From Thiofilum flexile DSM 14609 (GTDB lineage Bacteria; Pseudomonadota; Gammaproteobacteria; Thiotrichales; Thiotrichaceae): a stretch of DNA of 64,000 nt. Positions 16,846-25,257 of this stretch are shown here, piece by piece. How positions within the stretch are numbered: position 1 is the first letter of the stretch; each line of letters starts with the position of its first letter. Position numbers and translations under genes: made by a program. The stretch is from NCBI RefSeq assembly GCF_000380185.1, contig NZ_KB904746.1, positions 186,001 to 250,000 of the forward strand, in the 5' to 3' direction. The notes under the pieces were generated by a model. That model did no database searches and was not told where the DNA came from. It was given only the letters and a program-made list of their open reading frames with translations.

Positions 16846-18039
16846 ATGGAGCAATTAATACTCGCTCTCAATACATTGTTCGTGTTAATCGGTGCTGTGA
16901 TGGTGCTGGCTATGCATGCTGGATTTGCCTTTTTAGAGGTGGGTACAGTACGGCATAAAAATCAAGTGAATGCTTTAGTTAAAATTATTGTCGACTTTGC
17001 TGTTTCTACTATTGCCTATTTTTTTATCGGCTACTACATCGCTTATCAAGTGGGCTTTTTTGAAAGCGCTAGCGTGTTGGCTGAAAAAAGTGGTTTTGAA
17101 CTGGTAAAATTCTTCTTCTTACTCACTTTTGCCGCCGCCATTCCGGCAATTATTTCCGGTGGTATTGCTGAGCGGGCGCGGTTTTATCCACAGCTAATCG
17201 CTACTTTTATTATTGTAGCCTTGGTGTATCCCTTCTTTGAGGGTATTGCTTGGAATGGGGCTTATGGGGTGCAAGCGTGGTTAGAAAGTACTTTTGGTGC
17301 CAAATTCCATGATTTTGCTGGCTCCGTGGTAGTACACGCAATGGGCGGCTGGATTGCACTAGGTGCGGTCATTATGTTAGGCGCTCGTTATGGACGTTAT
17401 AATAAACAAGGCCAGCCCATGTCGGCTCACCCCCCTTCAAGTATTCCTTTTCTAGCATTAGGCTCATGGGTATTAGCGGTAGGTTGGTTTGGTTTTAATG
17501 TGATGTCAGCGCAAGCGATTGAGGGGATTAGTGGCTTGGTAGCGATTAACTCTTTAATGGCGATGGTGGGTGGTATTTTAGCCGCTTTAGTGCTCGGTAA
17601 AAATGACCCCGGTTTCGTTCATAATGGCCCCTTGGCTGGCTTAGTGGCGGTCTGTGCTGGCTCGGATATTATGCACCCCCTCAGCTCTTTAATCGTCGGC
17701 GGGGTAGCGGGTGCTTTATTTGTAGTAACCTTTACCCTAGCGCAAAACAAATGGCGCATTGATGATGTGCTCGGTGTGTGGCCCTTGCACGGTTTATGTG
17801 GCGTATGGGGCGGGATCGCTGCCGGTATCTTTGGTTCGACGGCGCTAGGGGGCATGGGTGGTGTTAGTTTCATGTCACAATTAATCGGCACCGGATTAGG
17901 CATTATTATTGCCTTAGTCGCCGGTTTTGCGGTCTATGGCCTACTCAAAACCACCATAGGTATTCGTCTCACCCAAGAGGAAGAATATAATGGTGCGGAT
18001 CTCAGTATCCACAAAATCCAAGCTAATCCCAATGTATAG
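16846..18039 (+). CDS. amt: Ammonium transporter, Amt family
   Basis: A 397-residue channel-like protein with eleven predicted membrane helices that conducts ammonia/ammonium across the cytoplasmic membrane. Family marks: AMHAGFAFLEVGTVRHKN in the first two helices, GGIAERARFYPQ, and the twin pore histidines in VVVHAMGGWIAL and WPLHGLCGVWGG. It lacks the cleavable signal peptide of E. coli AmtB and is shorter. No glnK/glnB gene is adjacent, although most proteobacterial amtB genes are paired with glnK. GAGG lies 8 bp before ATG 16846. A strong stem-loop follows the gene. Confidence 0.92.
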   Translation: MEQLILALNTLFVLIGAVMVLAMHAGFAFLEVGTVRHKNQVNALVKIIVDFAVSTIAYFFIGYYIAYQVGFFESASVLAEKSGFELVKFFFLLTFAAAIPAIISGGIAERARFYPQLIATFIIVALVYPFFEGIAWNGAYGVQAWLESTFGAKFHDFAGSVVVHAMGGWIALGAVIMLGARYGRYNKQGQPMSAHPPSSIPFLALGSWVLAVGWFGFNVMSAQAIEGISGLVAINSLMAMVGGILAALVLGKNDPGFVHNGPLAGLVAVCAGSDIMHPLSSLIVGGVAGALFVVTFTLAQNKWRIDDVLGVWPLHGLCGVWGGIAAGIFGSTALGGMGGVSFMSQLIGTGLGIIIALVAGFAVYGLLKTTIGIRLTQEEEYNGADLSIHKIQANPNV

Positions 18040-18060
18040 TTATCATTCATAGCTCCTTGC

Positions 18061-18092
18061 ACACAGACTAGCTAATACTAACTAGTCTGTGT
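18061..18092. terminator. Perfect 11-bp stem-loop between amt and pfk
   Basis: ACACAGACTAG (18061-18071) and CTAGTCTGTGT (18082-18092) are perfect complements around a 10-base loop, between two convergent genes and 4 bp from the phosphofructokinase stop. No T-run follows on either strand, so it may block 3' exonucleases or act as a bidirectional terminator of non-classical type. Confidence 0.6.
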
Positions 18093-18095
18093 TGG

Positions 18096-19382
18096 CTAGC
18101 CGATCACGGCAGGCTGCCCCGTATTTTCCCGTACACTAAACCATAACTCACCATGTGGATTGACCTTATGGCTTTTACCCGCCAGCATATGAATCGGTAC
18201 ATGCGTAATGCGTCCATTCCAATTGCCAAGTAGCATCCCCGTTTTACCTGCCATCGCTGCATGCACCGCCGCACGGGCGAGCTGATCACAATAGAGCTGA
18301 TCTGAAGCAGTAGGAGGTGCAGAGCGAATTAAATAGCTTGGCTCAATATATTTAATCCCGACATTGAGTGGGCTGTCTTTGAAGTATTCGGTAATTTTTT
18401 GCTTTAAGTACAAGCCAATATCTCCTAACTTCGCATTACCAGAGGCGTCAAATCCCTCGCCCTGCACTAAATCCTGCCCCGCCCCCTCTGCTACCACAAT
18501 TACCGCATGATGGCGGGCTTTTAAGCGGCGCTCGATGAGAGCCAAGACACCATTCTCGCCTTGTAATGAAAAGGGAACTTCTGGAATCAGACATAAATTA
18601 GCATTCCCCGATGCGACACATGCGGTTGCTGTAATAAAGCCAGCATGTCGCCCCATTAGTTTGACAATCCCAATACCATTAGGCATGCCTTTAGCTTCGA
18701 TTTCAGCCACATTAATCGCTTTCACCGCCTCGGCTACAGCCGTATCAAAACCAAACGAACGCCTCACCCATGGGATATCATTATCAATCGTCTTAGGGAT
18801 ACCGATAATGCCAATGTTTAACCCCCGGCGGCGAATCTCTTCCCATAAGGCTTGAGCACCACGCATCGTGCCATCCCCGCCAATGGTGAAAAGCATATTA
18901 ATATTACGCCGCACTAAGGTATCGACTAATTCGCTCGTTGGCGGAGTACCACGTGATGAACCTAATAAAGTACCCCCTACCTCTTTTAAACCAGACACTA
19001 GATCGGGAGTAAGCTGAAAGGGTTCTTCGCCTTGTAGTCCTAAACCCTGATAACCATAGCGTATCCCCTCAATGCATTGACAACCATATAAATGCCAAAG
19101 CTGCATCACCAAGCCACGAATCACCGCATTGAGTCCGGGGCACAAGCCACCACAAGTCACCAGTGCTGCTTTGACTTGTGGTGGATCAAAAAATAGCTTC
19201 TCTCGCGGGCCTGCGAGTTCTAAGGTTAATTGGGTATTTAATGGTAAATCGTTTTCAAGCACACTAAGCTCTGGTTGCACTAACAGGCGCTCTGGGTCAC
19301 AACGAAAATTGATAGTTGATTGTCGACTTAAGGGATTGGGTATATTACAGGGATGAAATTGATCAATGATTAAGTTTTGCAT
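18096..19382 (-). CDS. 6-phosphofructokinase, long plant-like clade (G104/K124 type)
   Basis: A 428-residue phosphofructokinase that phosphorylates fructose 6-phosphate. The N-terminal ~70 residues are an extension relative to E. coli PfkA (320). Catalytic blocks: TCGGLCPGLNAVIRG (77-91), GGDGTMRGA (168-176) and PKTIDNDIPW (196-205). The residue that is Asp in pyrophosphate-dependent enzymes is Gly (GGDGT, the ATP type), while the second diagnostic position is Lys (PKTIDND), as in pyrophosphate enzymes. The G/K combination is also found in plant ATP-dependent enzymes, so ATP is the likely donor, but pyrophosphate use is not excluded. Monocistronic, convergent with amt. Confidence 0.85.
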   Translation of the reverse strand: MQNLIIDQFHPCNIPNPLSRQSTINFRCDPERLLVQPELSVLENDLPLNTQLTLELAGPREKLFFDPPQVKAALVTCGGLCPGLNAVIRGLVMQLWHLYGCQCIEGIRYGYQGLGLQGEEPFQLTPDLVSGLKEVGGTLLGSSRGTPPTSELVDTLVRRNINMLFTIGGDGTMRGAQALWEEIRRRGLNIGIIGIPKTIDNDIPWVRRSFGFDTAVAEAVKAINVAEIEAKGMPNGIGIVKLMGRHAGFITATACVASGNANLCLIPEVPFSLQGENGVLALIERRLKARHHAVIVVAEGAGQDLVQGEGFDASGNAKLGDIGLYLKQKITEYFKDSPLNVGIKYIEPSYLIRSAPPTASDQLYCDQLARAAVHAAMAGKTGMLLGNWNGRITHVPIHMLAGKSHKVNPHGELWFSVRENTGQPAVIG

Positions 19383-19415
19383 AAAGACTCCTAAATATTC
19401 GAGCTACGTAATACT

Positions 19416-19823
19416 ATGACACTATCTACACAGGTCGTGAATGAGCTAGAGTCCTATCAAGGTATTTTGGTGGGAATTGGCATTGGCTCTTTAGGCTTAT
19501 TTATTATTTCGCTACTGCTGCTACCTTGGCTGATTAGGCGCATTCCGGCTGATTATTTTAAGCGTCCCGAACCCGAAGGTTGGGCTTTATTAGTGCGCCC
19601 ACAAACCATGTTGCGTAATTTGATCGGAGTACTGATTATTATCGCGGGTTTCATTATGTTAGTACTCCCCGGACAAGGCATTCTTACTATTTTAATTGGT
19701 ATTGCGATTATGCAATTCCCCGGCAAGCGCGCGGTAGAACGTTGGCTGATTATGCGTCCGGGAGTATTAAAAGCAATGAATTGGATTCGCACCCAAGCTA
19801 ATATCCAACCTCTTCAATTCTAA
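19416..19823 (+). CDS. PGPGW-type small membrane protein
   Basis: A 135-residue protein with two membrane hairpins: GILVGIGIGSLGLFIISLLL near the N-terminus and NLIGVLIIIAGFIMLVLPGQ, GILTILIGIAIM in the middle. VLPGQGILT is the position of the PGPGW motif of an uncharacterised family (PF09656). The C-terminal tail is basic and cytoplasmic by the positive-inside rule. It is followed after 24 bp by rsmE and is probably co-transcribed. No function is known. Confidence 0.65.
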   Translation: MTLSTQVVNELESYQGILVGIGIGSLGLFIISLLLLPWLIRRIPADYFKRPEPEGWALLVRPQTMLRNLIGVLIIIAGFIMLVLPGQGILTILIGIAIMQFPGKRAVERWLIMRPGVLKAMNWIRTQANIQPLQF

Positions 19824-19847
19824 TATGCCACTAACAAAAGGTAGACC

Positions 19848-20609
19848 ATGCGTATTCCACGCTTTTATTGCCCAATCCCCTTACAAGCGCCTGCTACCCT
19901 AGAACTGCCCGAAGCCACCTATCACCATGCCATTCAAGTATTACGCTTAAATGTGGGAGAGGAGCTAATTTTATTCAATGGGCAAACAGCCGGTGAATAT
20001 CTAGCCGTGATCGAAAGCCTGTCACGCCGCTCGGCTACCGTGCGTATTCAATCTTATCAAGCCGTAGAGCGCGAATCCCCCCTACCTATGGTCTTAGCCC
20101 TAGCCATTATTAAACCGGATAAAATGGATTTTGCGCTGCAAAAGGCGGTTGAATTAGGAGTCACAGCGATTCAACCCTTACTAACCGAGCGCTCGGTTAT
20201 TCGTGTGCTTAAAGATAAGCAAGATAAAAAATTGCAACATTGGGAGGGCGTTTTAATGGCGGCTTGTGAACAATCAGGGCGCACTACCCTGCCCTTATTA
20301 AAACCACCACTCTCTTTAAATGACTATCTGGCTCAAACTACACCCTATGAACGCCTGATTTTATCGCCCACCGCTACGAATACTTTTAGTAGTCATTCTA
20401 AAAAGTCGGGAGTCGAAGTTATTATTGGTCCCGAAGGCGGATTCACCGAAGAAGAAGTCGCCCTCTGCACCCAAACTGGTGTATCCGCTATTAGCCTAGG
20501 GCCCCGTATTTTACGCGCCGAAACGGCTTGTATTAGTGCTCTAACCCTTATTCAGCATTATTATGGTGACTTAGCCGAGCCTAATGCTTCACGAGCTTGC
20601 TGCATATAA
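19848..20609 (+). CDS. rsmE: 16S rRNA (uracil(1498)-N(3))-methyltransferase
   Basis: A 253-residue SPOUT-family methyltransferase that modifies U1498 of 16S rRNA in the 30S subunit. It has the N-terminal PUA-like part (FYCPIPL, HHAIQVLRLNVGEELILFNG), then KPDKMDFALQKAVELGV, ACEQSGRT, the knot motif VIIGPEGGFTEEEV and LGPRILRAETA. AAGG lies 6 bp before the ATG. The last 49 bp overlap the 3' end of the convergent FHA gene, so the stop is inside the other coding sequence; the final residues (ASRACCI) are not typical and may be a drifted tail. Confidence 0.93.
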   Translation: MRIPRFYCPIPLQAPATLELPEATYHHAIQVLRLNVGEELILFNGQTAGEYLAVIESLSRRSATVRIQSYQAVERESPLPMVLALAIIKPDKMDFALQKAVELGVTAIQPLLTERSVIRVLKDKQDKKLQHWEGVLMAACEQSGRTTLPLLKPPLSLNDYLAQTTPYERLILSPTATNTFSSHSKKSGVEVIIGPEGGFTEEEVALCTQTGVSAISLGPRILRAETACISALTLIQHYYGDLAEPNASRACCI

Positions 20610-21514
20610 TCTGATTGCGATAAGGTAGGCAACAGGCGCATATCCCAAGCACGTACACTACGATTAAAATCTAATTCACTCACCGAGTTAGCTTGTATAG
20701 TCCAGTCATCAATTAAATTCGTCAGTTGAAACACTATAATAGGCATACTAAATAATAAGGCCCAGCTCAATGCTGCTTTCTTACTAGTATGATAAAGCTG
20801 ATAAATGCACAAAAATAATAATAAAGGTAATACTAAAAATTGATTAGTCAATATTAAGACATTACTAGGCCAGTTAGCTGTTACAAAATAACTCCACCAA
20901 TGGCCTATTTCTGACAACACCGGGGGTATTAATACAAATAAAGAAGCAATCGATATCGAAGGCCATATTTGCCAGCGCTGAGTAACAGCACGATTAATCC
21001 CCAAAGCCAAGAGTGCTAAGACTAATAAAAACCAGATAGATGGAATAACTTTGCTAATATAATTATTAAAAGTCCCTACGAACTCCGTACTAAGATAGTT
21101 TTCTAATAAAATTACAATAAAGGTAAATGCCAGTAATAAACCTGCTGCAATGGGCTGGCAAAATAATGCTAATCTACCTTTACCAGAATTGATAGTAGTG
21201 CTCTCAATTGGTGTATCAGGCTTTAATAAGCGGATGGAGCGTTGAGCTAGCATTAGTTTAGCGGGTAAACTAACACTTGTTGCTTGTTTTAAGGCTAGTT
21301 TTTTATTATTTAAGCTAGCACCATTTTCATTCGACAGATTCTCTACTATTATACCTGTGTCATTTTGATCAATTACTAGATGATGTGGAGAAATAGTGTT
21401 ATCTGAGATAATAATATCATTATCAAAAGCACGACCAATAGTGACTGGATATTTTTCTATAATATGGTACTGATTCAAAGAGCGATCTTGTACTTCTAAA
21501 ATTATTTTTTCCAT
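20561..21514 (-). CDS. FHA-domain polytopic membrane protein
   Basis: A 317-residue protein. Residues ~20-100 are a forkhead-associated domain, which binds phosphothreonine: TIGRAFDNDIII (GR at 27-28), the SPHH turn (42-45) and NENGASLNN (62-70). After a linker there are four or five membrane segments (for example LLLAFTFIVILL and LLVLALLALGIN). The FHA domain should be cytoplasmic. The gene overlaps the trypsin-like protease gene by 13 bp, so the two proteins are probably made together. No Ser/Thr kinase gene is visible in the window. Function unknown. It could read out phosphorylation and signal to the protease across the membrane. Confidence 0.8.
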   Translation of the reverse strand: MEKIILEVQDRSLNQYHIIEKYPVTIGRAFDNDIIISDNTISPHHLVIDQNDTGIIVENLSNENGASLNNKKLALKQATSVSLPAKLMLAQRSIRLLKPDTPIESTTINSGKGRLALFCQPIAAGLLLAFTFIVILLENYLSTEFVGTFNNYISKVIPSIWFLLVLALLALGINRAVTQRWQIWPSISIASLFVLIPPVLSEIGHWWSYFVTANWPSNVLILTNQFLVLPLLLFLCIYQLYHTSKKAALSWALLFSMPIIVFQLTNLIDDWTIQANSVSELDFNRSVRAWDMRLLPTLSQSDYMQQAREALGSAKSP

Positions 21515-22800
21515 TCAAATGCTCCTATTAATGCTTCTACCACCTTCAAACTATAATCAAATTCGGTACCAACCATATCCAGATTGAAAATAAACCCTTG
21601 AGTCTTTTCGCCTACTAATACCCCATTCACCACTACATCGCTCAAACCTTCATAATTAAGATAATTACGCCGACAAATACTAACCTTAAAGGGTCGATCA
21701 GCAATTTTCACAAAATTAGTAAAGCATTGAAAAGCGGTTACATCTTTAGTAGTTAGCTTATTATTTAAGGCCTCTACCCCATTTTTCCCTTCATATAAAC
21801 GATAAAAATGAGTCGACCAGAGACCATTTCCCTCAAACCAATCATATTGATACTGAAACTGTCCAACATCCATACCTTCTTTTAAAAAGATACTGCGTTC
21901 ATTGGAGCATTGCGTAAAATAATTAACTAATAAACTACCATTCTCTTTTGACTCACTGCCATCCCAACAGCGCACAGTTGAATTCATTTCAGTAGGTACT
22001 TTAAGCTGCCCTATATGAGTATAATTCCACTGATTATCTTGCTTACTCTTAAGTAGCTCTTGCAAATAGCTACGCATATTCTCTATGAGCTGCTGGCTAA
22101 TATAAGTATTCAAATCTTGCACTGGGGTATAATTACGTAATTTTAAGCGATCTAAGATAACCCCTAAATGCCGTGCTGCAACTAAGAAACTGATTTCATT
22201 ACCTGAAGTCGCTACATTGATACCAACCACTAAGCCTTGCTCATCTAACGTAGGCCCTCCACTCATTCCCGCATTTAGGCTACCCGAAAATAAAATATTT
22301 TGATCCGTGCTATATTCTAATACTCCATTATTAGTTCCTTCTACAATGGATAGCCCCAAATCTAAAGGATTACCAATAGAGTATAAATTAGCACCTTTAC
22401 GCGGCACTTTACCTAATCCTAGTGGTTTACCTAAGGGTTGGCTTGCTTTTAATACTGCCAAATCATGTACAATATCCAGATCTAGGAGGGTCAATTCACC
22501 CGTTTTACCGGATTTTGATAAATAGTCTAGAGTATAATTATTAATATCATTCACATAACTACTAACCACATGATAATTAGTAGCAACAATATCTTCACGA
22601 CCGACAACAAAACCGGAGCCTATTGTAATTTTCTTACCTGTTTGTTTATTAATAACTCTAATTTGATAGACTGATTTTTCTACATCGGTATATAGGTTAG
22701 TGGTAATATTAGCCCCATAGCTGGAAATAGGTATGCTTAAGTTTATCAATACGAAAGCTAGCCATAGACTCACTACTCTCCATTGTAATAGTTTTTGCAT
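21502..22800 (-). CDS. Exported trypsin-like serine protease (S1C) with novel C-terminal region
   Basis: A 432-residue protein starting at ATG 22800; a longer frame opens with TTG at 22857 but would hide the signal peptide. The signal is hydrophobic (VSLWLAFVLINLSIPI) with probable cleavage near SSYGA. The protease triad is His77 (TNYHVVS), Asp113 (VHDLAVLKA) and Ser180 (NAGMSGGPTLD). There is no PDZ domain. Instead residues ~250-432 form a region with several Cys (VRCWDGSE, FTQCSNE, AFQCFTN, SICRRN) that I do not recognise. Coupled by a 13-bp overlap to the FHA membrane protein. No strong ribosome binding site is visible at the chosen start. Confidence 0.75.
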   Translation of the reverse strand: MQKLLQWRVVSLWLAFVLINLSIPISSYGANITTNLYTDVEKSVYQIRVINKQTGKKITIGSGFVVGREDIVATNYHVVSSYVNDINNYTLDYLSKSGKTGELTLLDLDIVHDLAVLKASQPLGKPLGLGKVPRKGANLYSIGNPLDLGLSIVEGTNNGVLEYSTDQNILFSGSLNAGMSGGPTLDEQGLVVGINVATSGNEISFLVAARHLGVILDRLKLRNYTPVQDLNTYISQQLIENMRSYLQELLKSKQDNQWNYTHIGQLKVPTEMNSTVRCWDGSESKENGSLLVNYFTQCSNERSIFLKEGMDVGQFQYQYDWFEGNGLWSTHFYRLYEGKNGVEALNNKLTTKDVTAFQCFTNFVKIADRPFKVSICRRNYLNYEGLSDVVVNGVLVGEKTQGFIFNLDMVGTEFDYSLKVVEALIGAFEWKK

Positions 22801-22929
22801 AATGGTGATCACGGTTAAAATAATTAAATTACTAAGGTGTAAGTAGCTATATACCAACTATTCAGTATTGTCTGCTCAGTCATTATGACTACTTTTCTAG
22901 ATGACTAAGCAGCTTCTCAATAAGTTCCT

Positions 22930-22962
22930 CCAAAGTACCTATATTATTCTCAGGTACTTTGG
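22930..22962 (-). terminator. Perfect 11-bp stem-loop downstream of hemL
   Basis: CCAAAGTACCT (22930-22940) pairs perfectly with AGGTACTTTGG (22952-22962) across an 11-base AT-rich loop, 50 bp after the hemL stop and 130 bp before the protease start. There is no T-run on the minus strand. It probably ends or stabilises the hemL transcript. Confidence 0.55.
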
Positions 22963-23011
22963 ATTTTACTGCTGAACCAACGTCTCTACGTTTGAAAAAA
23001 TATTACCTATT

Positions 23012-24292
23012 TTAGAGTTCCGCAAAAGCTTGTGCTGCTATTTGAATGGTTGCTTGAATATCGGCATCGGTATGGGCTGTCGATACAAATCCTGCTTCAT
23101 AGGCAGAAGGTGCTAAATAGACACCATGATCCAACATAAAATGAAAAAAGCGATTAAACCGCGCGGTATCGCATTGGGTTGCTTGGGCATAAGTATCAAT
23201 ACGAGGCTGCTCGGTAAAATAAATACCAAACATACCGCCCACATTGATTACCGTAAAAGGAATACCAGCTTTATCGGCTTCAGACTTTAGCCCTTGTACT
23301 AAAGTCGTACACACTTCATTAATGCGCTCATAGAAACCCGCACGGGAAATAATCTGCATCATCATTAATCCGGCACTCATAGCAATCGGATTACCTGATA
23401 ATGTCCCTGCTTGATAGACCGCACCTAATGGGGATAAATGCGCCATAATATCGCGCCGTCCACCAAAAGCACCGACGGGCATACCGCCGCCAATGATTTT
23501 GCCTAGGGTCGTCAAATCGGGTTTGACACCATAATAGGCTTGTGCTCCCCCTAATGCGACGCGAAACCCGGTCATGACCTCATCAAAAATCAAGACGGCT
23601 CCTGATTGATCACACACTTCGCGCAAAGTTTCTAAAAAGCCCGGTACTGGCGGAATGCAATTCATATTGCCCGCAACCGGCTCTACAATTACACAGGCAA
23701 TTTCATGCCCACGCTCAGCAAATACTTCGCGTACTTGTTCGCTATTATTAAAATCGAGCGTCAGGGTAAATTGGGCTAATTCGGGTGGTACACCAGGGGA
23801 ACTGGGTTGACCAAACGTTAATGCGCCTGAGCCTGCTTTGACTAGTAAAGAATCACTATGACCATGATAGCAACCTTCAAATTTAACAATCACCTTGCGT
23901 CCGGTAAAACCCCGCGCCAAACGAATGGCAGACATGGTCGCTTCCGTGCCGGAGCTTACCATGCGCACCATTTCAATCGAGGGAATCAGCTCACAAATAG
24001 TGGCTGCCATTTCGCCCTCTAGTGCAGTTGGTGCGCCGTAGCTTAGACCTTTTAACGCGGCTTCTCGCACCGCCTCAATCACCTCAGGATGGGCGTGCCC
24101 CGCAATCATAGGCCCCCATGAGCCAATATAATCAATGTAACGCTTGCCATCGACATCCCATAAATAGGCTCCCTCCGCGCGGTCAATAAAACGGGGAGTA
24201 CCACCAACACCACGAAAGGCACGTACCGGCGAATTGACGCCACCAGGAATAACAGCTTGGGCTTGTTGGAATAAAGATTCAGAACGGGTCAT
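23012..24292 (-). CDS. hemL: Glutamate-1-semialdehyde 2,1-aminomutase
   Basis: A 426-residue pyridoxal-phosphate enzyme that converts glutamate 1-semialdehyde to 5-aminolevulinate in the C5 route of tetrapyrrole synthesis. Marks: [19 protein letters not shown] at the N-terminus, [16 protein letters not shown], the cofactor Asp in [12 protein letters not shown] and the Schiff-base Lys in [18 protein letters not shown]. Full length (E. coli 426). GAGGT lies 8 bp before the start. thiD is upstream on the same strand, and thiE, often between them in gammaproteobacteria, is absent. Confidence 0.96.
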   Translation of the reverse strand: MTRSESLFQQAQAVIPGGVNSPVRAFRGVGGTPRFIDRAEGAYLWDVDGKRYIDYIGSWGPMIAGHAHPEVIEAVREAALKGLSYGAPTALEGEMAATICELIPSIEMVRMVSSGTEATMSAIRLARGFTGRKVIVKFEGCYHGHSDSLLVKAGSGALTFGQPSSPGVPPELAQFTLTLDFNNSEQVREVFAERGHEIACVIVEPVAGNMNCIPPVPGFLETLREVCDQSGAVLIFDEVMTGFRVALGGAQAYYGVKPDLTTLGKIIGGGMPVGAFGGRRDIMAHLSPLGAVYQAGTLSGNPIAMSAGLMMMQIISRAGFYERINEVCTTLVQGLKSEADKAGIPFTVINVGGMFGIYFTEQPRIDTYAQATQCDTARFNRFFHFMLDHGVYLAPSAYEAGFVSTAHTDADIQATIQIAAQAFAEL

Positions 24293-24384
24293 ACTGACCT
24301 ACCTCTATCTATCAGAAAAATCAGCTATCTATAGTAATAGCATGAATGAATTATGTTGAATGGCCTACTTTCATTGTTCGGGTT

Positions 24385-25176
24385 TTATACTGCTGGGGGC
24401 AACCAATACAATCGATTTGGCACCCGAAATCCCTGCCCTATTGCGCGTCCTGCCTCTAAGGTATTCCAGGTATAGCTTTGAGCCTGCATTAAAGCCTGCA
24501 TTAAATCTGTACCCTGCGCCAATAAGGCCGCACAGGCTGCCGTCAAGGTACAACCCGATCCACTATAGTGGTGTGGTAAACGTTCCCAAGCCCAAACCTT
24601 AGTAAGCTCTCCCTCTTGATAGAGGGCATTTTCTAGCTGCACGGTTGGCTCATTGGCTCCCGTCACTAGAATAGCTTTACAGCCATAGTCTAATAAGGCC
24701 TGTGCCTGCTCTTGAGCATTCGCTGCTGGCAATTGTGCTAAACGCGCCAGCTCGTGATTGTTTAGGGTTAATAACGTCACCAGCGGTAATAAATCGGTAC
24801 AAATAGCATGCTCGACTTCGGGGCTACCTTGCCTGCCAATACCGACACTTAAAGAGGGATCAAGTACAATGGGGATATTTTGTGGAGCCTCTCGAATCAA
24901 AGTACGAACCGCTTTGACCGCCTCCACCGTATGTAATAGCCCTACTTTAATGGCGGAAATATTCATATCGGGCATCAGGGCTTCCGCTTGTTGTAGGATG
25001 AGATAATCGGGTAGGGGCTCTACACGATACACATCTTGCGTATCTTGCACGGTGATACAGGTAATGACCGAGACCGCATGACAACCATGACTACCAATCG
25101 CTTCAATATCAGCCGACACCCCCGCGCCCCCGACGGGATCATGTCCAGAGATAGTCATTACGATTGGGGTCGTCAT
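24385..25176 (-). CDS. thiD: Hydroxymethylpyrimidine/phosphomethylpyrimidine kinase
   Basis: A 263-residue ribokinase-fold enzyme that phosphorylates hydroxymethylpyrimidine twice for thiamine synthesis. Marks: TISGHDPVGGAGVSADIEA at the N-terminus, VLDPSLSVG and the anion-hole motif HHYSGSGCTLTAAC. I chose ATG 25176 over an in-frame GTG at 25182, because AGAGGA lies 7 bp before the ATG and too close to the GTG. The region upstream, 80 bp to the divergent transporter, carries no thiamine riboswitch that I can see. Confidence 0.93.
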   Translation of the reverse strand: MTTPIVMTISGHDPVGGAGVSADIEAIGSHGCHAVSVITCITVQDTQDVYRVEPLPDYLILQQAEALMPDMNISAIKVGLLHTVEAVKAVRTLIREAPQNIPIVLDPSLSVGIGRQGSPEVEHAICTDLLPLVTLLTLNNHELARLAQLPAANAQEQAQALLDYGCKAILVTGANEPTVQLENALYQEGELTKVWAWERLPHHYSGSGCTLTAACAALLAQGTDLMQALMQAQSYTWNTLEAGRAIGQGFRVPNRLYWLPPAV

Positions 25177-25257
25177 CGCCACATCCTCTTCAGCAGTATT
25201 TGCCTTATAACCAATAGCACCTTATTATGCTGCATCGCACAATGAGACGCAATAAAA

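Noticed and set aside
17619-17903. Antisense open frame within amt
   Set aside because: It is complementary to membrane-helix codons of a clear transporter gene, is rich in Pro and Thr as expected from such a shadow, and has no ribosome binding site.
18535-18855. Plus-strand open frame within the phosphofructokinase gene
   Set aside because: It is a mirror of a well-conserved enzyme gene and has no similarity to any family that I know.
20580-20609. Frameshift at the end of rsmE
   Set aside because: The last residues are unusual and overlap the FHA gene, but the motifs of RsmE are complete before them, so a drifted short tail is a simpler explanation.
24481-24515. Direct repeat GCCTGCATTAAA inside thiD
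   Set aside because: It encodes the repeated LMQA of ThiD and is a coding coincidence, not an element.
25177-25257. Thiamine pyrophosphate riboswitch before thiD
   Set aside because: The gap to the divergent transporter is only ~80 bp and lacks the CTGAGA core of the element.
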